From Bacillota bacterium (GTDB lineage Bacteria; Bacillota; Clostridia; Christensenellales; CAG-138): 24,714 nt of DNA. The position numbers and the translations under genes are program-made. Numbering within the stretch: the first letter of the stretch is position 1; the number at the start of each line of letters is the position of its first letter. The DNA is taken from positions 1 to 24,714 of the forward strand of contig JAEYCM010000028.1 in NCBI GenBank assembly GCA_023455425.1, written 5' to 3'. Below the pieces are notes generated by a model. It worked only from the letters and a program-made list of their open reading frames with translations. It did not search any database and had not been told where the DNA came from. Below, in pieces: positions 13,688 through 20,726 of the stretch.

Positions 13688-16315
13688 TTGAACAATTACA
13701 GCGGACCGTTGGAGACTGCGCTAAAAAATCTGGGCGCGAACCCGGCAGGCGGGCTGACAGGCGGACAGGCGCAGGAGCGGCTGTTACGCCATGGGGAAAA
13801 CCGTCTGCAGGAGAAAAAGAAAAAGACATGGCTGCGGCGCTTCTTTGCGCAGTTCCACGATGTGATGATCTGGATCTTGCTCGGGGCCGCCGTCGTTTCG
13901 TTTGTGGTCGCCATTGCGGAGCATGATACGGGAGAACTGTTTGAGCCGGTGCTGATTCTTCTCATCGTGGTGCTTAACGCCGTCATGGGCGTGCTGCAGG
14001 AAAGCAAGGCGGAAAAAGCGCTCGATGCGCTCAAATCCCTTTCCGCCCCCCATGCCCGCGTGCTGCGGGACGGACGGGAGACGGTGATTGACGCGGCGTT
14101 TTTGGTGCCGGGCGACATTATTTTGCTCGAAGCAGGCGATTTTGTGCCCGCAGACGCCAGGCTCATACATTCCTCCAATTTAAAATCGGAGGAAGCGGCG
14201 CTCACGGGCGAATCGGTGCCGTCTGAAAAGCACCATAACGCGGAGGTCGTTTTAGACGCGCCGCTGGGGGACCGCATCAACATGGTGTATTCCGGCTGCT
14301 CCATCACCTACGGCACGGCGCGCGCCGTGGTCACCGCGACAGGCATGGAGACCGAAATGGGCAAGATCGCCAATCTCTTAAACGACGAGACGGAGGGAGA
14401 TACCCCGCTGCAGCAGAAGCTTTCCTCTTTGGGCAAGACGCTGGGCATTGCGGCGCTTGCGGCATGCGCGGTCGTGTTCGTGATCGGCCTGATTGACGGG
14501 ATTGCGCTCATTGAAATCTTTATGACCTCCGTGGCGCTTGCGGTTTCCGCCATACCGGAAGGGCTGCCTGCCATCGTGACCATTGTGCTTTCCATCGGCG
14601 TACAGCGCATGGTCAAACGAAACGCCATCATCCGCAGGTTGCCTGCGGTGGAGACGCTTGGATCGGCCTCTGTCATCTGTTCGGATAAGACCGGCACGCT
14701 CACCCAGAACCGCATGACGCTGACCGAGGCGTATGTGGACGGCATGGAGCAGGGCGAAGCGGTAGGCAGCAACAACGGCGAAGCGATAAAGAAGCTTCTG
14801 ACTTACGGCACGCTGTGCAGCGACGGCACCGTGGTGGTGGAAGGCGAAAGCGTGCAGCACATCGGCGACCCGACAGAGACCGCCATCGTCTACGCCGCGT
14901 ACCGCAACGGGATGGCAAAAGAAACGCTCGGCACTCTGTTCCCGCGTCAGGCGTCGCTTCCCTTTGATTCCGACCGCAAGATGATGAGCACCATCCACCG
15001 CATGGACGGGAAGCTCGTCGTTATCGTCAAAGGCGCGTTCGACGTCATCGCGAACCGCTGTAAGAAGGGCGATCTAGTAAAGGCAGAGCAGATCGTGGAC
15101 GCCATGAGCGAAAAGGCGCTGCGCGTGCTGGCCGTCGCCTATAAGGAGATCGATACCGTTCCAGCCGAACCCACATCTGAAACGATGGAAAGCGACCTGA
15201 CGCTCTTAGGCCTTGTGGGCATGATCGACCCGCCGCGCAAGGAGGCGAAAGACGCCGTCGCCGTCTGCCGTAAGGCGGGCATCAAGCCCGTGATGATCAC
15301 GGGCGACCATATCAAGACCGCCTCGGCTATCGCCAAGGAGCTTGGCATCCTGCGCGAAGGGGAGCGCGCTATCACAGGGACGCAGCTTGCAGCCATGTCC
15401 GAGGAGGACCTTGCCCAAAGTGTCAAGGATATCTCCGTATACGCGCGCGTTTCGCCGGAGGATAAGATTCGTATCGTGCGCGCCTGGCAGCAAAAGGGCG
15501 AGGTCGTTTCCATGACAGGCGACGGCGTGAACGACGCCCCTGCCTTAAAAGCCGCGGATATCGGCTGCGCTATGGGCATCACCGGTACGGATGTAGCAAA
15601 GGGCGCCGCGGATATGACCTTGACGGATGACAATTTTGCCACTATTGTAGAAGCGGTCAAGGAAGGCCGGGGCATTTACGATAATATCCGCAAGGTGGTG
15701 GGTTTCCTTTTAGGCACCAACATTGGCGAGATATTCACGGTATTCTTCGCTATGCTCATCTGGCGCAGGTCCCCGCTGTTATCCATGCAGCTTTTATGGA
15801 TCAACCTCGTCACAGACAGCCTTCCCGCCATCGCATTGGGCACGGAGGCCGTTGAAAAGGATATCATGGACCGCAAGCCGCTTCCGAGAAACGAAAGCAT
15901 GTTTGCGAATGGGCTGGGTGTGCGCGTGGTGCTCCAGGGCATGATGTTCGCAGCGCTTACGCTATTCGGCTTCCACATCGGCCAGCAGGCGACAGGCGCT
16001 GTGGAAGGCGGCCAGACGATGGCGTTTATCATACTCGCCGTCTCGCAGATTTTTCAGGCGTTCAACATGCGCACAGGCCGCTCGCTGTTTGCGATAGGAC
16101 CCTTTGGCAACGGGAATCTCAACAAGGCGGCGCTTGCTTCCTTCGCGCTGATGGCGCTGGTTGTATTCACGCCGCTCTCCCGTCCGTTCGGGCTTATCGC
16201 ACTGCCTGTGGGGCTGTACCTTGAGGCGCTTTTGATTTCCTTTGTGCCCGTTATCGTTATGGAGCTTGCCAAAGCGCTCGGGCTTGTTCATAATAATCAA
16301 AAGAAAAAGACATAA
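13688..16315 (+). CDS. Cation-transporting P-type ATPase, P2A (calcium pump) type
   Basis: This pump uses ATP to export a cation, most likely Ca2+, across the membrane. The 875-residue product has the N-terminal cation ATPase domain, actuator motif TGES (about 173-176), M4 motif IPEGLPA, phosphorylation site CSDKTGTLT (Asp about 333), nucleotide-binding KGAFDV, hinge MTGDGVNDAPALKAADIG, and ten membrane helices in the 2-2-6 pattern. Calcium site II residues are present: Glu in PEGL of M4, and Asn and Asp in NLVTDSLPA of M6. M5 has NIGEIF. In M8 the position expected to hold the site I Glu appears to be Gln (AVSQIFQAFN), suggesting one ion per cycle as in other bacterial pumps. No ATG is available: TTG at 13688 is favoured because GGAAAGGGG ends 8 bases before it; TTG 13682 is the alternative. 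DegV follows 16 bases later. Confidence 0.93.
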   Translation: MNNYSGPLETALKNLGANPAGGLTGGQAQERLLRHGENRLQEKKKKTWLRRFFAQFHDVMIWILLGAAVVSFVVAIAEHDTGELFEPVLILLIVVLNAVMGVLQESKAEKALDALKSLSAPHARVLRDGRETVIDAAFLVPGDIILLEAGDFVPADARLIHSSNLKSEEAALTGESVPSEKHHNAEVVLDAPLGDRINMVYSGCSITYGTARAVVTATGMETEMGKIANLLNDETEGDTPLQQKLSSLGKTLGIAALAACAVVFVIGLIDGIALIEIFMTSVALAVSAIPEGLPAIVTIVLSIGVQRMVKRNAIIRRLPAVETLGSASVICSDKTGTLTQNRMTLTEAYVDGMEQGEAVGSNNGEAIKKLLTYGTLCSDGTVVVEGESVQHIGDPTETAIVYAAYRNGMAKETLGTLFPRQASLPFDSDRKMMSTIHRMDGKLVVIVKGAFDVIANRCKKGDLVKAEQIVDAMSEKALRVLAVAYKEIDTVPAEPTSETMESDLTLLGLVGMIDPPRKEAKDAVAVCRKAGIKPVMITGDHIKTASAIAKELGILREGERAITGTQLAAMSEEDLAQSVKDISVYARVSPEDKIRIVRAWQQKGEVVSMTGDGVNDAPALKAADIGCAMGITGTDVAKGAADMTLTDDNFATIVEAVKEGRGIYDNIRKVVGFLLGTNIGEIFTVFFAMLIWRRSPLLSMQLLWINLVTDSLPAIALGTEAVEKDIMDRKPLPRNESMFANGLGVRVVLQGMMFAALTLFGFHIGQQATGAVEGGQTMAFIILAVSQIFQAFNMRTGRSLFAIGPFGNGNLNKAALASFALMALVVFTPLSRPFGLIALPVGLYLEALLISFVPVIVMELAKALGLVHNNQKKKT

Positions 16316-16331
16316 GGTAGGGGGAGTAACC

Positions 16332-17180
16332 ATGGCCACGGCGATTACGGCCGACAGCACATGCGACATTTCACCGGTATTGTATAAACGCTACGACGTT
16401 ACAATGGTTTCCCTGTACATTACGTTGGGAGACGAGACATACCGAGACGGCGTGGAGATCGCGCCCAAAGACCTGTTTCAATATGTGGAGCGCACGGGGG
16501 AATTACCGAAGACTGCAGCGCCTTCGCCGGAGGATTACCGCGCGGCGTTTGAGCGGCTAACCGGTGAGGGCAAGGGGGTCGTTCACATCTCGATCAGCAG
16601 CGAGATGTCCGCCTCGTATTCCAACGCCTGCCGCGCCGCAAAGGAATTTGAGGATGTATACGTGATCGACTCCCGTTCGCTTTCTTCCGGCTCCGGCCTC
16701 CTTGTCATAAAGGCGGCGGAGCTTGCGGCCTGCGGGCTTCCCGCAAAAGAAGTGGCTTCCCGCATAGAAGCGCTTGTACACCAGGTGGAGGCGAGCTTCG
16801 TCGTCGATACGCTTACGTACCTGCACAAGGGCGGGCGCTGCAGCTCCGTGGCGGCTTTGGGCGCGAACCTGCTGCATTTAAAACCCTGCATCGAGGTGCG
16901 GGACGGGCGCATGCAGGTTTCCAAGAAGTACAGGGGCACGCTCAAGCGCTGCCTGAACGATTACATCAGGGACCGTTTGGAGGACCGGGCGGATATCGAT
17001 CCTTCCCGCGCGTTCATCACCCATACGGTGCAGGATGCGGTTTTGGTGGAACATGCAAGGAAGGCGGTGCTCGACGCCTTCCCGTTTGCGGAGGTACTCA
17101 TTACCGACGCGGGCGGCACCATCAGCAGCCACTGCGGGCCGGGCACGCTGGGCGTGCTGTTCTTGAGGAAAGAAGCGTAA
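16332..17180 (+). CDS. DegV family protein (fatty-acid-binding)
   Basis: DegV proteins bind a single fatty acid and, as FakB in Staphylococcus, present it to the kinase FakA for phosphorylation. The 282-residue product shows the family layout: ITADSTCDIS at the N-terminus, VSLYITLGDETYRDGVEI, the LPKTAAPSPEDY loop, VVHISISSEMSASYSNACRA, VYVIDSRSLSSGSG, the VDTLTYLHKGGRCS motif, and a C-terminal HCGPGTLGVLF. The ATG at 16332 follows TAGGGGGAG. It is 16 bases downstream of the cation ATPase and probably cotranscribed, a pairing for which I know no functional reason. No fakA-like kinase is present in the window. A terminator follows. Confidence 0.93.
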   Translation: MATAITADSTCDISPVLYKRYDVTMVSLYITLGDETYRDGVEIAPKDLFQYVERTGELPKTAAPSPEDYRAAFERLTGEGKGVVHISISSEMSASYSNACRAAKEFEDVYVIDSRSLSSGSGLLVIKAAELAACGLPAKEVASRIEALVHQVEASFVVDTLTYLHKGGRCSSVAALGANLLHLKPCIEVRDGRMQVSKKYRGTLKRCLNDYIRDRLEDRADIDPSRAFITHTVQDAVLVEHARKAVLDAFPFAEVLITDAGGTISSHCGPGTLGVLFLRKEA

Positions 17181-17202
17181 CAAGAAGTAAGAAGTAAATA
17201 GA

Positions 17203-17233
17203 AAGCGGCATGGAGTGTTCCGTGCCGCTTTAA
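17203..17233 (+). terminator. Terminator after the DegV gene
   Basis: AAAGCGGCATGGA (17203-17215) pairs with TCCGTGCCGCTTT (about 17219-17231), 13 positions with one T-G pair and a 4-nt loop. It ends in a short T run, so it is strong in the stem and weak in the tail. Confidence 0.8.
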
Positions 17234-17240
17234 CTTAAAG

Positions 17241-17380
17241 GGATCGCCACCTGCGGCAGCGCGTCCTCGGCGGGGGACGCCTCGGACACTAAGCCTGCGT
17301 GCTGTCGCGATAGATTATTTTATTTAATAGCGGGCGGGCTTCGCCCCCCGCGCCCCCCCGAGTACGGAAGCCCTTAAAAA
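17241..17380. repeat. Structured GC-rich intergenic element
   Basis: There is no gene in this stretch. GCGGCAGCGCG (17253-17263) pairs with CGTGCTGTCGC (17298-17308) with two G-U pairs and encloses GCGTCC/GGACGC. An AT-rich joint (17311-17330) follows, then GGGC ttc GCCC inside a run of G and C (17332-17360). The last part resembles the GGGGC ttt GCCCC unit at 6703-6715. It looks like a remnant or member of an interspersed non-coding repeat family lying between a plus-strand and a minus-strand gene. Confidence 0.45.
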
Positions 17381-17387
17381 TCAGTGA

Positions 17388-18320
17388 CTAGCTCAAATAC
17401 TGTACCAGCCCGATCATCAGCGGCAGCGTAATGAGCGACAGCAGCGTGGTCATGGAAATCATGGCGGAGGCCGCTTCCGTATCCTGCTTGTAGCGTACGG
17501 CAAACATGGTGGTCAGCGCCGCGCTCGGGGCGCTCACACTCAAAACGCAGCTGACCAGCAGCTCGCCGCGTATGCCCAATAGGTATAGTACCACAAATGT
17601 AACCGCGGGGATCAGAATCAGCCGCGCGAACGACGCCACATAATAGGACGCTTTTTTCCACATGGCAATTAGGTCCACCTTGGAGAGCTGGTAGCCCACG
17701 ATCACCATGGGGACTGGGGTATTGAGCGCGCCAAGATAATGGAGGGGCGCGTAGAGAATATCGGGCAGCTTGATGGAAAACAGAAAGATCACAAGGCCGA
17801 TGACCGAGCCGATGATACCGGGATTGGTAACGAGCTTCTTTAAGGAAATCTCGCGTTTGTCCCCGCTGACGGCGACAAGCCCGTACGTCCAGGCCACAAG
17901 CGTGAAAATGATGATATACCCCGCGCCGTAGAACACGCCGATGCTGCCGAGCACCGCGTTTAACAGCGGCAGCCCCATGTAGCCGCAGTTGCTGAATATC
18001 GCGCCAAAGCGCAGCATACGCTGCGTGGATACATTTTTGTCCCGGATGATAAGATAGCCTATCCCGATGCCCGCGGCGTGCGCAAACAACGCCGCGCCCA
18101 GGACAATCAGAAGGCCATGCAGCAGGTCCGGCTGAAATTCACGGCAGAACGAATCGACAATGGCGGCGGGGGCCACGATGTTGAGCATAAACGCGGTCAG
18201 CCCGGAGATGGATTCATCGCTAAACATTTTGGCCTTGCCGCAGGCAAAACCCACGCCGATGAGGACAAACAGGATGATTACCTGGGTGGCGACCGTTGTC
18301 ATTTGTTCGAGCATACCCAT
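17388..18320 (-). CDS. AEC family transporter (auxin efflux carrier / malate permease type)
   Basis: The 310-residue product is a membrane protein with about ten predicted helices in two halves, matching Pfam Mem_trans. Landmarks are GVGFACGKAKMF near the N-terminus, FSNCGYMGLPLLNAVLG in the middle with the conserved Asn/Gly-rich crossover, NTPVPMVIVGYQLS, and a C-terminal half rich in small residues. Bacterial members export or exchange organic acids such as malate; the substrate here is unknown. The start at 18320 (MGMLEQ) has only a poor RBS (AGAAAAG); ATG 18314 is an alternative. It lies 105 bases downstream of the methyltransferase on the same strand and may share its transcript. Confidence 0.9.
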   Translation of the reverse strand: MGMLEQMTTVATQVIILFVLIGVGFACGKAKMFSDESISGLTAFMLNIVAPAAIVDSFCREFQPDLLHGLLIVLGAALFAHAAGIGIGYLIIRDKNVSTQRMLRFGAIFSNCGYMGLPLLNAVLGSIGVFYGAGYIIIFTLVAWTYGLVAVSGDKREISLKKLVTNPGIIGSVIGLVIFLFSIKLPDILYAPLHYLGALNTPVPMVIVGYQLSKVDLIAMWKKASYYVASFARLILIPAVTFVVLYLLGIRGELLVSCVLSVSAPSAALTTMFAVRYKQDTEAASAMISMTTLLSLITLPLMIGLVQYLS

Positions 18321-18425
18321 TTTTCTTTTCTGCGGTTATTGGCGTCATTATGCGTATGCAAGAACGGCGCTTACGTATACATAACAAATCGCGGCGCTCC
18401 TGTCAACTATCTTTGCGCCGGACGC

Positions 18426-19196
18426 TTATTCTTTTTCCTTCACGTCATGCGGCATACGGGTATATGCGTTTTTTATACAGGAGAACAGCAGCATCATGGG
18501 GCGGCGGAGTTCGTCCTGCATTCCGGGTAGGGAAACAAACGCTTCCGGCGGCTTTGGCTCCACTAAGTTCATAAGTGTAAAGCCGCTTTTAAGCAGGGCG
18601 CTCATATAACCGGTGACCGTCCTGTGGTATTTGACAACACGCTCCCCCAGGAATACGCTTTCCCTGCGGCCTTCAAGAAAATATTGATCAACAGGCCAAT
18701 AGAGATGGTTCCCCGCTTCGTCGTCGATCCATTCCTGCCTGCCTTCTGCGGTAAACACCGGATGCTCCACAGAGAATACAAAGCTTCCAGAACGGTCCAG
18801 CCACTGGGATACGCGTTTGCATAGGCTTTCAAAATCCGCAATGTAGTGAAAGGCCAGGGAACTTACGACCGCGTCAAACGAATTGGGCGCGAAATCTGCA
18901 TCCTCCATGGCCATGCGCTGATAGGTCACGTTTGGGGAAGCGGTCTTATCCCGCGCGACAGAGAGCATCTTTTCAGACAGGTCAATCCCCGTGACGGATG
19001 TTGCGCCGTGCTCTGCGGCGTAAATGCAGTGCCATCCGTACCCGCAGCCCAGGTCCAGCACGCGCTTTCCGCTGAAATCGGGCAGCAGCTTTTCCAGCTC
19101 TAGCCATTCCCCGGCGCTTGTTAAGCCGTTTTTTGAGCGGGGCATCTGCGCGTATTTTTCAAAAAAAGACGGATCGTCGTATTTGTTCTCTTTCAT
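18426..19196 (-). CDS. Class I SAM-dependent methyltransferase
   Basis: The 256-residue product is a Rossmann-fold methyltransferase of the Methyltransf_11/25 type. Motif I VLDLGCGYGWHC (residues 46-57) binds S-adenosylmethionine, TGIDLSEKML is the acidic loop that holds the ribose, and the FDAVVSSLAFHYI stretch is motif IV. The C-terminal half (SGSFVFSVEHPVF, VVKYHRTVTGYMSALLKSGF) resembles proteins annotated as small-molecule methyltransferases, so the acceptor is probably a small molecule, not nucleic acid. ATG 19196 has AGAGGAAC before it on the minus strand. The frame is open further upstream to 19340, but that part overlaps the divergent promoter region. The gene diverges from the hydrogenase. 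Confidence 0.92.
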   Translation of the reverse strand: MKENKYDDPSFFEKYAQMPRSKNGLTSAGEWLELEKLLPDFSGKRVLDLGCGYGWHCIYAAEHGATSVTGIDLSEKMLSVARDKTASPNVTYQRMAMEDADFAPNSFDAVVSSLAFHYIADFESLCKRVSQWLDRSGSFVFSVEHPVFTAEGRQEWIDDEAGNHLYWPVDQYFLEGRRESVFLGERVVKYHRTVTGYMSALLKSGFTLMNLVEPKPPEAFVSLPGMQDELRRPMMLLFSCIKNAYTRMPHDVKEKE

Positions 19197-19235
19197 TGTC
19201 CGTTCCTCTTTGTGCTGTTCTAGTCCACAGTATAC

Positions 19236-19319
19236 AGGACATCCTGCAAAAGAGGAAGCAAATGGACTACAGGAACAGCGTCTCCTTCTGCATCGGCGTC
19301 GGGTACAATATGGTATAAT
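19236..19319. promoter_or_regulatory. Divergent promoter region, methyltransferase and hydrogenase
   Basis: On the plus strand TATAAT (19314-19319) is a perfect -10 box about 70 bases before the hydrogenase start, but without a recognisable -35. On the minus strand a TATACT -10 box is read across 19230-19235, next to a small palindrome AGGACATCCT (19236-19245). Neither promoter is complete. Confidence 0.4.
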
Positions 19320-19389
19320 AAACGGAGAACGGGCGGGCACGTTTTCTTGTTTCCGCCTTATAAAAGTCTAATCGTGGAGGAGTCGGGCA

Positions 19390-20643
19390 ATGACGACATT
19401 TTCTGAGCTATACGAACGGTTGGTAAAGGCTTCCGTGGAGGATCATCTGGAGGAAGAGCTTGACCGGCTTGAGCCCGACGAATTTGACCCGCATCATCTC
19501 GACTGCCTGTTAAACCCCAAAAACTATCCGCCCGTCGTCCGGATTGGCGAGTGCGTCTGCTCACAAAGTGAGCAGGCCGCGTGTGCGGGCAGATGCCTGT
19601 TTGATGCGCTTTACCGGGACAAGAGCGGCAATATCGCCATAGACGCCGAGCTTTGCGTGGGATGTGCAGACTGTATTGAGAACTGCCGCGCGAAGAAGCT
19701 GACCGAAAGTAAGGATATCCTGCCCGCGCTTGCCGCCATCCACAGCGCAAAAGCGCCGGTATACGCCATGATCGCGCCCGCGTTTGTCAACCAGTTTACA
19801 AGCGACGTTACGCCAGGGAAGCTTCGCGCCGCATTTAAGCAGCTTGGGTTTACCGGCATGGTGGAGGTCGCGCTGTTTGCGGATCTTCTCACATTAAAAG
19901 AAGCGCTGGAGTTCGATAAAAACATATTGACCGAAGCGGATTACCAGTTGACAAGCTGTTGCTGCCCGATGTGGATCGCCATGATCCGCAAAGTGTACCG
20001 TACGCTTATGCCGCATGTGCCGGGCGCTGTATCGCCCATGGCGGCGTGCGGACGCGCTATCAAGGCGCTTTACCCGGAGGCGCTCACCGTATTTATCGGC
20101 CCATGTATCGCGAAGAAAGCCGAAGCGCGGGAAAAGGATGTTTCGGACTCTACAGATTTTGTATTGACCTTCCATGAAATACGCGATATTTTCGAGTTCG
20201 CAGGCGTCAATCCGGCTGATATGGAGGAGGATGAGCGAGACCATTCTTCCCGCGCGGGCCGTATCTATGCAAGTACAGGCGGTGTGAGCGAAGCCGTGCA
20301 AAAGACGGTGGAGCGCCTCAACCCCAACCGCAGCATCACGGTGCGCGCCGCGCAGGCGGATGGCGTACCTGCCTGCAAAGCCATGCTTAACGACGTACTA
20401 AGCGGCAAGATCACCGCGAATTTTATTGAGGGCATGGGGTGCGTGGGCGGCTGCGTCGGCGGGCCGAAAATCCTCATTCCCAAAGAGGAAGGCCGCAAAA
20501 ACGTATACGAATACGGAAAGCAGGCCGTCTATCAAACGCCGATCGAAAACCCCTACGTCATTGAACTGCTGCACCGGCTCGGGTTCGATACGGTGGAGAG
20601 CCTTTTGGAGCACAGCGATATTTTTACAAGGGATTTTTCGTAA
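19390..20643 (+). CDS. Monomeric [FeFe]-hydrogenase, probably group B
   Basis: This enzyme interconverts protons and H2 at an H-cluster. The 417-residue product has an N-terminal cysteine set C55, C57, C65, C69 and a second set C89, C92, C95, C99 (CVGCADCIENC), enough for two [4Fe-4S] clusters. The H-cluster domain follows with L1 TSCCCPMW (188-195), L2 IGPCIAKKAE (Cys239) and L3 EGMGCVGGCVGGPK (Cys351, Cys355). All four H-cluster cysteines are present, so it should be catalytically competent if matured. L1 has three cysteines in a row where the common form has TSCCPGW; I recall this variant from group B enzymes such as C. pasteurianum CpIII. No hydE, hydF or hydG and no diaphorase-type subunit is nearby, so it does not look like the bifurcating type. 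GGAGGAG precedes the ATG. The role (H2 uptake, production or sensing) is open. Confidence 0.92.
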   Translation: MTTFSELYERLVKASVEDHLEEELDRLEPDEFDPHHLDCLLNPKNYPPVVRIGECVCSQSEQAACAGRCLFDALYRDKSGNIAIDAELCVGCADCIENCRAKKLTESKDILPALAAIHSAKAPVYAMIAPAFVNQFTSDVTPGKLRAAFKQLGFTGMVEVALFADLLTLKEALEFDKNILTEADYQLTSCCCPMWIAMIRKVYRTLMPHVPGAVSPMAACGRAIKALYPEALTVFIGPCIAKKAEAREKDVSDSTDFVLTFHEIRDIFEFAGVNPADMEEDERDHSSRAGRIYASTGGVSEAVQKTVERLNPNRSITVRAAQADGVPACKAMLNDVLSGKITANFIEGMGCVGGCVGGPKILIPKEEGRKNVYEYGKQAVYQTPIENPYVIELLHRLGFDTVESLLEHSDIFTRDFS

Positions 20644-20692
20644 GCGCCAAACGTATTTTATGGATGCAAGTCCGTTACAACCGCTTGATAGC

Positions 20693-20726
20693 ATACCCTC
20701 CACAAACCATGCTGGAGGGTATTTTC
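20693..20726 (+). promoter_or_regulatory. Hairpin that buries the RBS of the lipoprotein gene, also terminator-like
   Basis: ATACCCTCCA (20693-20702) and TGGAGGGTAT (20713-20722) form a perfect 10-bp stem with a 10-nt loop, followed by TTTT. The right arm contains GGAGGG, the only ribosome binding site for the ATG at 20727. An alternative small stem AGCAT/ATGCT (20690-20694 with 20709-20713) would compete with it. The element could end hydrogenase transcription, control translation of the lipoprotein, or both. Confidence 0.6.

Noticed and set aside
13537..13926. A 129-codon plus-strand frame before the cation ATPase
   Set aside because: Most of it overlaps the ATPase N-terminus in another frame, its translation is unlike a protein family, and its first part is the structured leader.
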